DNA of 64,000 nucleotides, taken from Amycolatopsis saalfeldensis (lineage in GTDB: Bacteria; Actinomycetota; Actinomycetes; Mycobacteriales; Pseudonocardiaceae). Of the stretch, positions 57,275 to 64,000 are shown in pieces. Where the stretch lies: positions 62,001 to 126,000 of the forward strand of contig NZ_FOEF01000014.1 in assembly GCF_900110575.1 (NCBI RefSeq). The letters are read 5' to 3'. Within the stretch, counting starts at the first letter, position 1; every line of letters begins with the position of its first letter. Under the pieces are notes generated by a model that did no database searches, was not told the origin of the DNA, and was given only the letters and a program-made list of their open reading frames with translations. Position numbers and translations under genes: made by a program.

Positions 57275-58333
57275 TCACTGAGTCAGTTCGGGGGCGTTGA
57301 CGGCGGGCTGGTTCCCGGCCTTCAGCACGTCGTTGAGCGGGCCGAAGTCAGCGAAGCCCTTCAGCGAAACGGCGGACTTAACCACCCCCGCGGTCACCGA
57401 GTCCTGGGCAAGCTGCGGGAACTCGGCCGGGATCGGATCGGTGGTCAGCTCGATGCCGGAGAACGCGCGGTCCAGCACCGCCGGGCTCAGGCTGGCGCCG
57501 GCCAGGTCCTTGAGCTCGCCGTTGACCACGGTCTTGGCTTCCGCCGGGTTGGCCTTCGCCCAGTCGATCGCGGCCAGCTGGCCCTTGAGCAGCGCGCGCA
57601 CGGTGTCCGGGTGCTGCTGCAGGAACTCGCTGCGCACGATGACCACCGTGGTGGGGAACCGGCCGTCCGGCCAGAGGGACTTCTCGTCGACCAGCACCTT
57701 GGCACCGGCGTCGAGCACCAGCCGCGACGACCACGGCTCGGGCAGCCAGCCGCCGTCGACCTCGCCCTTCTTGAACGCGTCGAGCGTCTTCGGGTTGTCC
57801 ATCGTGGTGATCTTGACCTGGTCGGTCAGCTTCTTGCCGGCGAGGAACTTCTTGAGCGCGACGTCCTGGGTGTTGGCCAGCTGCGGGGTGGTGAGGTTCT
57901 TGCCCTTGAGCTGGTCCACGCTGGTGATGTCCGGCTTCACGACCAGCTGCGCGCCGCCCGAGACCGAGCCGGAGACCAGCTGGATGGTGCCCTTGGACTT
58001 GGTGAAGGCGTTGATCGCCGGGCCGGAGCCGATGAACGCGACGTCGAGCGAGTTGCCCAGCAGCGCGTTGACCTCGTCGGGCCCGGCGTTGAAGGTCTGG
58101 GTGGTGAGCTTGGTCGAGCCGAGGTTCTGGGCGAAGAAGCCCTTCTTCACCCCGATCAGCGCGGGCGCGTGCGTGACGTTCGGGAAGAACCCGAGCCGGA
58201 CCTCGGTGGCCGCGCCCTCGTTCGCCGCGGGCGCGGTGGAGGTGTCGGCGCGGGAGCAGCCGGCGAGCACGCCCAGGACGGTCAGGGCGGTCAGTGCCGT
58301 GGCCAGGAAGCGGCTGCGGTGGTGGGTGCGCAC
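57275..58333 (-). CDS. ABC transporter substrate-binding lipoprotein, sulfonate/nitrate type
   Basis: A 352-residue lipoprotein with lipobox LAGC (Cys26) and an SsuA/NrtA-like fold (VRLGFFPNVTHAPALIGVKKGFF in part; GNSLDVAFIGSGPAINAF; GGWLPEPWSSRLV). GTG 58333 gives a proper signal peptide; upstream alternatives add 18 polar residues. First gene of the transporter operon. No sulfonate monooxygenase or nitrate reductase gene is nearby, so the substrate could be a sulfonate, nitrate or another small anion. Confidence 0.9.
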   Translation of the reverse strand: MRTHHRSRFLATALTALTVLGVLAGCSRADTSTAPAANEGAATEVRLGFFPNVTHAPALIGVKKGFFAQNLGSTKLTTQTFNAGPDEVNALLGNSLDVAFIGSGPAINAFTKSKGTIQLVSGSVSGGAQLVVKPDITSVDQLKGKNLTTPQLANTQDVALKKFLAGKKLTDQVKITTMDNPKTLDAFKKGEVDGGWLPEPWSSRLVLDAGAKVLVDEKSLWPDGRFPTTVVIVRSEFLQQHPDTVRALLKGQLAAIDWAKANPAEAKTVVNGELKDLAGASLSPAVLDRAFSGIELTTDPIPAEFPQLAQDSVTAGVVKSAVSLKGFADFGPLNDVLKAGNQPAVNAPELTQ

Positions 58334-58432
58334 GTCAGCGTCGCCTTTCGGGGGTTGATGTCCGGCGAGGTTCGCACGGTCACCCACTCGCGTGCAGGGA
58401 CATCCGCATCCCGGGAAACCTGGTGAGATCCC

Positions 58433-58461
58433 TTGACAACCAAATCCGGTACGGCTAACGC
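58433..58461 (+). promoter_or_regulatory. Promoter of the small secreted protein gene
   Basis: TTGACA at 58433-58438 and TAACGC at 58456-58461 are 17 bases apart. The transcript would have an untranslated leader of about 80 bases before ATG 58550. Confidence 0.55.
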
Positions 58462-58549
58462 CACCCAGTGTTGGTAATTCCCATACAGCGCCCCGAAGTG
58501 GGGGTTACGGTCGTCTCGATCAACCGGAAACGCTTATGGGGAGAGACAA

Positions 58550-59005
58550 ATGCGACGTTCCGTATCGATTTTCACCGCGACCGCGGCCGTGGCCGCGACC
58601 ACGCTGGCCATGGCCCCGGCCGCGCTGGCCGACGACAACCCGGACTGGCACGGCAGCTGCACCACCCGCGTCTCGCCGACCGAAGCCAACTACGCCACCG
58701 GCTGGGTCAACGCCATTTCCGACGGGGGCAACTGGAAGATCGTCGACATCTACGCCGACCTCCGCAACGCCGGCGGGCAGATCAGCGGCGACAACATCGT
58801 CACCGTGAACGTGTTCAAGCAGCCGGGCGCCCAGATCGTCGCCTCGCACGAGTTCAAGAACATCGCCAACGCCGACATCCCGCTGACCGCCGACGTGCTC
58901 CCGGCCGTGCTGATCCCCAAGGGCAAGGCCGCCGTCCAGGTCAACGCGACCACCGGCATCAACACCTGGCCGAAGCTCTGCGACGGCACCGGCCTGGTGT
59001 TCTGA
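58550..59005 (+). CDS. Small secreted protein of unknown function
   Basis: Not recognised. A 151-residue protein with a clear signal peptide (cleavage ALA-DD near residue 27), then a probable all-beta domain of about 120 residues (WKIVDIYADLRNAGGQ; NIVTVNVFKQPGAQIV). Two cysteines, one near each end of the mature chain (GSCTT, KLCDG), could form one disulfide. GGGGAGAG precedes ATG 58550, the promoter is good, and a terminator follows, so it is a single-gene transcript and probably well expressed. Confidence 0.75.
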   Translation: MRRSVSIFTATAAVAATTLAMAPAALADDNPDWHGSCTTRVSPTEANYATGWVNAISDGGNWKIVDIYADLRNAGGQISGDNIVTVNVFKQPGAQIVASHEFKNIANADIPLTADVLPAVLIPKGKAAVQVNATTGINTWPKLCDGTGLVF

Positions 59006-59010
59006 TCGAC

Positions 59011-59044
59011 GCCGGCTGCCGGGCGGGCCTCCCCGGCAGCCGGC
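59011..59044 (+). terminator. Terminator after the small secreted protein gene
   Basis: GCCGGCTGCCGGG (59011-59023) pairs perfectly with CCCGGCAGCCGGC (59032-59044), followed by CCCATTTTG. It begins 5 bases after the stop codon. Confidence 0.8.
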
Positions 59045-59260
59045 CCCATTTTGCCTTGGTGACGAATCGGAGCAGACTGACACAGGGCGTTGGCCTGCTC
59101 CCGCCGTGGCCGACGCCGCCCGGGCTGCCACGATCTCCGCACGGCACAGGCGGTTCTCGCCCGGCCGCGGCACTCGACCGGCTACTTCACCGCGTTCGAC
59201 GCCGACCGGCGCCGGCTCGGCCTGCTCGCCCCGGCTCGACTGTCCTCTTCGGACACGACC
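59045..59260. other. 216-base stretch without a recognised gene
   Basis: Between two terminators (with them, 59006-59330 is the longest gene-free stretch). Short open frames exist on the + strand but none has a ribosome site or family resemblance, and codon use does not favour one frame. A decayed gene remnant or an untranslated spacer is possible. Confidence 0.5.
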
Positions 59261-59297
59261 GCGGCGGGTGGGGGAGTTCGTCTCCCCCACCCGCCGC
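59261..59297 (-). terminator. Terminator after the M4 metalloprotease gene
   Basis: GCGGCGGGTGGGGGAG (59261-59276) pairs without mismatch with 59282-59297 around the 5-base loop TTCGT. It lies 34 bases beyond the protease stop codon. Confidence 0.8.
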
Positions 59298-59330
59298 GGG
59301 TAGTCGTGGATCAGTTCAGCGGGCCGGAAC

Positions 59331-60884
59331 CTAGCCGCAGGACGGATCGCCCGACTGGGCCGGCACGCTCACCGCGTCCCAGGCCGCCTTGATGCTGTTG
59401 AACTGGGTGCAGCTGCCCGGGAAGAGGTTCTTCGCCGCGGTCAGCGTCCAGGTGCGGTAGCTCTGGTAGGAGCTGTCACTGGTCTTGAGCAGCATCGCGT
59501 TGTAGAAGATCTTCACCGCGTCCTGCACGCCGATCCCGGTGACCGTGGAGTTGTTGCAGGTCGGGCTGACCGGCTGGCCGTTGGTCGGGTTCGTGCCCTC
59601 GGCGGCCAGGTAGAACCAGTGGTTGCCGGGGCCCGCCGCGGAGTGCACCTCGGTGCCGGGAATCGAGCTGTCGTAACAGTTCTTGTCACCGAGCTGGGAC
59701 GGGTCGTACATGTTGCGGATCGGCCCGCTGCCGACGAGGTTCACCTGGTTGCCGACGAGGAAGTCCGGCACGGCGTACGGCGCGGCCTCGTTGGCGTACC
59801 ACTCGGTCGAGGCGCCGAAGACGTCCGCGACGAACTCCTGGGTGCCGTTGCCGGACAGGCTGCCCGGGGTGTGGTCGTCGATGCCGTGCCCGTGCTCGTG
59901 CGCGATCACGTCGATCGAGCCGATCCACTGCCCGGCCGCGTTGTGGCCGATCTGGACCTGGCTGCCGTCGTAGTAGGCGTTCTCGTCGTTCAGGCCGACG
60001 CGGATCGGCCAGCCGCCGCCGTTGCCGTCAAAGCTGTTGCGGCCCAGCCAGTCCGTCAGCATCTTGTTCTCGGCCTGGATGCTGTACAGGGCGTCGGCGC
60101 ACCCGGTTTCCTTGGCGGTCTCGTCGCCGTTGCCCCAGCTGTCGGTGGACTTGGTGAAGGTCTTGTTGGTGTCGGCGTCCTGGCAGCTGACGTTCTTCAG
60201 GTTCGGGTCGGTCATCGAGTAGCTGCCGCCGGACTGCGTGGTGTCGATGTGCAGCGGCTCCGGGCCGTTCCACACGCCCTGCGCGTCACCGTAGGCCACG
60301 TGCTCCTGCGTGTGCAGCACCTTGCCGGTCAAGGCGTCGACGATGACGTCCAGCTTGCTCGGCCCCTCCGCGTTCCGGCCGGCGACCTGGGACTTCCAGG
60401 CCAGTTTCGGCGCGGTGCCGAGCGCGAAGGCGGTGAGCTGCGCGGGGCTCACACTGTCCACAGTGGGCACCTGCTGGCGGGCGATCGCCTCGGCCTGCTG
60501 CGCGGTCAGCTTCGGGGTGGTGCTGGGCAGGTTGATCGCGGTGCTCTGCGCGACCGAGGTGGTGAGCACCTTGCCCGCGGAGTTCGTGGCCACGACGAAG
60601 TCGCCGCCGACGACCGGCAGGCCCTTGTAGGTGCGGTCGTAGGGCACGTACTTCAGCCCGTTGGTCGACGAAATTACGTTGTGGGGCTGGAAAACGTCAT
60701 CCGGGCTGGCATGCAGCGCGGCGGGCCGGGCGGCCACCAGCTGCTGCGCGGCCGTGGCGGCCATCGCCTCGGCGGTCTGCGGGCTACGGGGATCGGAAGT
60801 CTGTGCCTGGGCAGCCGCGGTCGTGGTGACGGCCGCGGCCAGCACCCCGGCTGCGAGCAGCACGAGTGATCGTCGCAAGGTCAT
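59331..60884 (-). CDS. Secreted M4-family metalloprotease (thermolysin-like)
   Basis: A 517-residue zinc protease: signal peptide (about 1-28), inhibitory propeptide (about 30-200), then the catalytic domain. The zinc motif HEHGH lies at about 329-333, the third ligand Glu is in GTQEFVADVFG, and the catalytic His region is EVHSAAGPGNHWFYLA. Mature enzyme would have several cysteines (SCQDA, TGCADA, KNCYD, PTCNN, GSCTQ, PSCG), so it is probably disulfide-stabilised. ATG 60884 has GGAGGAG upstream. The 190-base upstream region includes an AT-rich patch near 61005-61020 that likely holds the promoter. Confidence 0.93.
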   Translation of the reverse strand: MTLRRSLVLLAAGVLAAAVTTTAAAQAQTSDPRSPQTAEAMAATAAQQLVAARPAALHASPDDVFQPHNVISSTNGLKYVPYDRTYKGLPVVGGDFVVATNSAGKVLTTSVAQSTAINLPSTTPKLTAQQAEAIARQQVPTVDSVSPAQLTAFALGTAPKLAWKSQVAGRNAEGPSKLDVIVDALTGKVLHTQEHVAYGDAQGVWNGPEPLHIDTTQSGGSYSMTDPNLKNVSCQDADTNKTFTKSTDSWGNGDETAKETGCADALYSIQAENKMLTDWLGRNSFDGNGGGWPIRVGLNDENAYYDGSQVQIGHNAAGQWIGSIDVIAHEHGHGIDDHTPGSLSGNGTQEFVADVFGASTEWYANEAAPYAVPDFLVGNQVNLVGSGPIRNMYDPSQLGDKNCYDSSIPGTEVHSAAGPGNHWFYLAAEGTNPTNGQPVSPTCNNSTVTGIGVQDAVKIFYNAMLLKTSDSSYQSYRTWTLTAAKNLFPGSCTQFNSIKAAWDAVSVPAQSGDPSCG

Positions 60885-61074
60885 CGGCGAAGTTCTCCTC
60901 CGGGCAGGCCGGATCAGGCCCCGGATGGGGGCCGGATTCGGAGTGAGATGGGGACCGAACCCCACCAAGACTCGGGTTTTCGTGAACTTCGAACAACCGA
61001 CGAAGGTAGTTAATTTTCAACTTCCGGACATCCGGGCCAGCATTCGGCCTATTCCGGCACTCTAGGGATTCGGA

Positions 61075-62460
61075 CTAATCTGACAGAACGCCCATTTCCG
61101 ACGTACGCCGACCGCGCAGGAGCAGATACACGACGAGCGAAACCACGAAACCCGCGTAGTAGGCCAAATCCGCGCCGTGCAGCGCCGCCGCGACCGGTCC
61201 GGTGTAGACAGTCGTGTTCATGAACGGGACGGCGGCGCCGAAGCCGACCACGAACGCGACCAGCGCGGCCCACGAGCGGACCGGCCGCGTCAGCTCCGCG
61301 GGAACGTCGACCGCGCGGCCGGCCCGGGCGCGGCGCACCCAGTCCGGCACCACCACGCCGAGGAACGGCGGGATCCAGTAGCTCACGACCAGCAGCACGT
61401 TCTGGAACTTCGACGCCAGGTCACCGCTGTGCATCCAGAGAATGAGCGCGAACGCGAGCACGGTCACCAGCACCGCGGACACCGGCCGGCGCAGCCGGAC
61501 GCCGACGGTCTGCAGCGCGAGCGAGCCGCTGTAGTCGTTCATCGCGTTGGAGGAGACCGCGGCCAGCGCGATGACGAGCAACGCGAGGGCGCCGAGCAGG
61601 CCGCCGCCCAGCAGCGCCGAAACGCCCGCGGCGGTCTGGTCCCCCAGAGCGGTGCCGAGTGCGAGCCCGATGCCCTCGCCGATCGCGTACGACGCGGTGA
61701 GGCCGAGCATCGTGAACCAGAAGACCCCTCGCGGCCGCGTCGAAGCGGGCAGGTACCGGCTGAAGTCCGACGCGTACGGCGCCCAGGAGATCGCCAGGCT
61801 GAGCGTGATCGTCGAGAACAGCACGATGCCGCCGGCGAGGTCACCGCCACTCGCGGAGTTCGTGTACGTGATCGGGTGGTCGAGCACGACCTTCACCGCG
61901 AGCGCGACGAAGGCGACCACCAGCACCGCGCTCATCACGGCCTGCACGCGGTGGATCACGGCGTAACCGAACACCCCCAGCGCGCATTGCAGCACCAGCA
62001 CGATCAGCACCGCGCCCCAGAACGGCAGCGCGGTCAGCTGGGCCAGCGCCTCCCCACCGAACAGCCCGACCAGCGCGTCCCACGCGATCGAGCCGAGCCA
62101 CTGCACCAGGCCGGGCAGCACCACCCCACGGCGGAACGGCAGCCGCGCGAGCGGCAACTGCCCGGTGCCCGTGCGCGGGCCCCAGGTCGAGAGGTACGCC
62201 ACCGGCAGCGAGCCGAGCACCGTGCCGGCCAGCAGCACCAGGAACCCGGTGCCGAAGCCGAGGCCGAGCGTGGCGCCGAGGGTGCCGGTGAACACCGCCG
62301 TCATGGTCAGGTTCGGCGCGAACCACACGCTGGCCAGCCGCCACGGCCTGCCGAACCGGTTCGCCTCCGGGATCGGCGTGATCCCGTGCGTCTCGATCGC
62401 GAAGTCGCCCGCCCCCGTGGGCATCCGCCCGCCGAAGACGTCCGCGTCGATCCCGCTCAT
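61075..62460 (-). CDS. NCS1-family purine/cytosine permease-like transporter
   Basis: A 461-residue transporter with 12 helices. Fcy2/CodB-type segments: GITPIPEANRFGRPW at the N-terminus, TWGPRTGTGQLPLAR, SWAPYASDFSRYLP, and NAMNDYSGSLALQT. It probably imports purines or cytosine with a proton. It is unrelated in position to the NCS1 permease of the amidase operon and lacks the Cys-rich tail. Starts ATG 62460; no enzyme gene accompanies it. Confidence 0.88.
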   Translation of the reverse strand: MSGIDADVFGGRMPTGAGDFAIETHGITPIPEANRFGRPWRLASVWFAPNLTMTAVFTGTLGATLGLGFGTGFLVLLAGTVLGSLPVAYLSTWGPRTGTGQLPLARLPFRRGVVLPGLVQWLGSIAWDALVGLFGGEALAQLTALPFWGAVLIVLVLQCALGVFGYAVIHRVQAVMSAVLVVAFVALAVKVVLDHPITYTNSASGGDLAGGIVLFSTITLSLAISWAPYASDFSRYLPASTRPRGVFWFTMLGLTASYAIGEGIGLALGTALGDQTAAGVSALLGGGLLGALALLVIALAAVSSNAMNDYSGSLALQTVGVRLRRPVSAVLVTVLAFALILWMHSGDLASKFQNVLLVVSYWIPPFLGVVVPDWVRRARAGRAVDVPAELTRPVRSWAALVAFVVGFGAAVPFMNTTVYTGPVAAALHGADLAYYAGFVVSLVVYLLLRGRRTSEMGVLSD

Positions 62461-62512
62461 CTGCCGCTCCCGTGCTCGTTGCTTCCCGCGAACACCTTAA
62501 GCCGCGGACGAA

Positions 62513-62554
62513 GAAGGCCTCCTCCCCCGCCGTCCGACGGGAGAAGAGGCCTTC
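62513..62554. terminator. Hairpin terminator after the S53 protease gene
   Basis: GAAGGCCTC (62513-62521) pairs with GAGGCCTTC (62546-62554); the inner CCTCCCCC/GGGAGAAG can extend it partly. It follows the sedolisin stop codon on the minus strand by 17 bases. Confidence 0.6.
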
Positions 62555-62570
62555 ACCGACCCTCAGTGCA

Positions 62571-64000
62571 TCAGACGAGCAACAGGAACGCCAAGCCGTT
62601 CGGCGAGCCGAGGCCGGTCACGTCGTCGTAGCCCTTTGTCGTGTGGATGGTCAGGTTCGGGTAGTCGAGCGTGCGGGCGGAGGTGAGCAGACCGCCCGAA
62701 GCGTCCACGCTGTTCGCGTAGTCCACCCGCTGCACCGCCGCGTCCACGTGCTTCACGTCGCTGATCGCCGAGGTGCGCGAGGTCAGCTTGTAGAGCACCG
62801 GGTTGATGAAGCCGTGGTGGAAGTGGTCGAGGCTGTCGGCCACGGCCATGATCCCGGCGAACACCGGCGACGCGAGGCTGGTGCCGCCGATCCGGTACTG
62901 GTCGTAGTAGGCGCCGTCCGGGAAGGTCTGCGTCTGCCCCATCAGGAACCCGGTGTTCGGGTCCGCGACGGCGGAGATGTCCGGGACCACGCGGCCCTTC
63001 GCGTTGCCGGTCTGGTTCTTCGTCGACAACGCGTCCGGCACGACGCCCTTCTGGTAGAAGGGCTGCGGGAACAGACGGCTCGTGCCGCCGCCGGCGCCGC
63101 CGTTGAACGCGCCCGGGAACGCCGGGGTGTACGCGCCGTTCTTCAGCGTCGACTTGCCGGTCTCCCAACCGGTTTCGAACGTCCGCTGGCCGTTCTTGCC
63201 GACCGCCAGCGAGGTGCCGCCGACCGCGGTGATCCACGGCGCCGAGGCGGAGAAGTCCGGCGACGGCGTGCCGAGGCGCGCGACCTCGTCGCCGTTGTCA
63301 CCGGAGGAGAAGTACACGCCGATGCCCTCGAGCACGGCCTGGATCGAGATCTGGTTGAACGCCTTGACCTCGTCGGCGGGGATGTCCTCACCGGTGTCGC
63401 CGTAGGAGTTCGACACGATGTCGGCCTTGTGGCCCGCGATCACGTAGTTCAGCGCGGCGTCCAGCGACAGGTCCTGGCAGTCGGCGCCGCCGACGTACAG
63501 CAGGTTCGCGCCCGGCGCCAGTGCGTGCGCGGCCTCGACGTCGAGGGTCTCCTCGCCGTACCAGCCCGCGGCGTCACACTGGTCCGGCGCCTCCTGGCCC
63601 GGGGTGGGCGGGAAGACGTGCTGGCTGAACTGCCCCTGGGTCAACGGGTGCGACGGGTCGTTGCGCTTGGCGTAGGTGGACGCGTCCGAGTAGATCGTCG
63701 GCGAGCCGAAGGCGTCCACGATGGCGATCGTGGTGCCCCTGCCGTCGGCGCCGAGCTTCGCGGCGGTGTCCAGGCCGTACGCCGAACGCAGCTGCGCCGG
63801 GGTGTAGCCGCACGGCGCGTACGGAAGCTGCTTGCCCTGGTACGCCGGGTCGGTGGTGTCCACCTTCTCGCCGTAGTAGGTGCTGCAGGGGCCCGCGTTG
63901 CGGAAGCCGGGGCCGGGCGCCACGACGCCGGGCTTGGCCGACTGCGCCGCCGGGGTGGCGGAGCCGTCGGTGTGGTCGGGCTTGAACAGGCTGGTCGCCT
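62571..64000 (-). CDS. S53-family serine-carboxyl peptidase (sedolisin), N-terminus beyond window
   Basis: Secreted acid protease of the sedolisin/kumamolisin type. About 476 residues are visible and the open frame continues past the right edge, so signal peptide and most of the propeptide are missing. Catalytic residues can be assigned: Glu and Asp in GEETLDVEAAHALAP, oxyanion-hole region SSGDNGDE, and Ser in GGTSLASPVFAG. The C-terminal calcium-site region DDVTGLGSPNG is present. Together with the M4 protease and trypsin-like protease it gives three secreted proteases in the window. Confidence 0.92.
   Translation of the reverse strand, partial: ATSLFKPDHTDGSATPAAQSAKPGVVAPGPGFRNAGPCSTYYGEKVDTTDPAYQGKQLPYAPCGYTPAQLRSAYGLDTAAKLGADGRGTTIAIVDAFGSPTIYSDASTYAKRNDPSHPLTQGQFSQHVFPPTPGQEAPDQCDAAGWYGEETLDVEAAHALAPGANLLYVGGADCQDLSLDAALNYVIAGHKADIVSNSYGDTGEDIPADEVKAFNQISIQAVLEGIGVYFSSGDNGDEVARLGTPSPDFSASAPWITAVGGTSLAVGKNGQRTFETGWETGKSTLKNGAYTPAFPGAFNGGAGGGTSRLFPQPFYQKGVVPDALSTKNQTGNAKGRVVPDISAVADPNTGFLMGQTQTFPDGAYYDQYRIGGTSLASPVFAGIMAVADSLDHFHHGFINPVLYKLTSRTSAISDVKHVDAAVQRVDYANSVDASGGLLTSARTLDYPNLTIHTTKGYDDVTGLGSPNGLAFLLLV

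Noticed and set aside
58334..58432. Possible riboswitch or sulfur-responsive leader before the ABC binding-protein gene
   Set aside because: No conserved riboswitch core could be recognised; only unremarkable GC-rich sequence.
59090..59392. 100-codon + strand frame between the small secreted protein and the M4 protease
   Set aside because: It runs through a terminator hairpin and into the antisense of the protease; no ribosome site and no recognisable domain.
1..64000. tRNA/rRNA genes, CRISPR arrays, insertion sequences, phage or plasmid genes, attachment sites
   Set aside because: No cloverleaf with a GGTTCRA-type arm, no regularly spaced repeats, and no transposase, integrase or phage structural sequence was found by reading.

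Overview
The window is 64 kb of very GC-rich DNA with dense, mostly operonic genes, frequent GTG/TTG starts, 4-base start/stop overlaps (ATGA, GTGA) and several probable leaderless promoters. Together with the phenylacetate, ethylmalonyl-CoA, MptB and GH92 genes this points to an actinomycete; the intergenic palindromes of the type GTGAACGGCCCGTTCAC resemble those I associate with Amycolatopsis/Pseudonocardiaceae (inference from recall). No tRNA, rRNA, CRISPR array, insertion sequence or prophage gene was seen; it reads as chromosomal sequence rich in catabolic and secreted functions.

Layout. 1-6.7 kb: mannoside utilisation: a secreted GH92 alpha-mannosidase (cut by the left edge), a LacI-type repressor, mannose-6-phosphate isomerase and a CUT2 sugar ABC transporter, with near-identical operators on both sides. 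6.7-12.9 kb: LytS/LytTR-type two-component pair followed by two successive DUF485-type/SSS (acetate symporter-like) pairs. 12.9-17.5 kb: PEP-mutase-like and AhpD-like pair, divergent MocR regulator, secreted cyclophilin, secreted trypsin-like protease. 17.5-22.8 kb: acyl-CoA/C4 metabolism: MeaB, thiolase, methylmalonyl-CoA epimerase, TetR, SPW membrane protein, crotonyl-CoA carboxylase/reductase. 22.9-29.4 kb: DivIVA-like coiled-coil protein, ATP-type universal stress protein plus class III adenylate cyclase, an OmpR-type two-component system, and an MptB-like mannosyltransferase.

29.4-37.6 kb: complete phenylacetate catabolic cluster, paaZABCDE leftwards and paaI-paaK-paaR rightwards from a shared region holding two related 22-bp operators. 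37.6-43.7 kb: hypothetical protein, TetR and AraC regulators whose 3' ends overlap by 74 bases, an AlkZ-like DNA glycosylase with the QxQ motif, a Baeyer-Villiger-type flavin monooxygenase, and a GH18 chitinase with a DasR-like site. 43.9-50.5 kb: Tex, then a leftward operon of NCS1 permease (one-base frameshift, Cys-rich C-terminal tail), GntR/UTRA regulator, amidase and a small AtzG-like protein; this is the least familiar system in the window.

50.7-64 kb: acyl-CoA dehydrogenase carrying the same TTACT-N4-AGTAA site as the crotonyl-CoA reductase gene, DEAD-box helicase with an RG/SG-rich tail, YdcF-like membrane protein, sulfonate/nitrate-type ABC transporter, small secreted protein, M4 metalloprotease, second NCS1 permease, and an S53 sedolisin cut by the right edge. 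Overall the region pairs polymer degradation outside the cell (mannosides, chitin, protein) with uptake and with acyl-CoA-based aromatic and short-chain acid catabolism inside.
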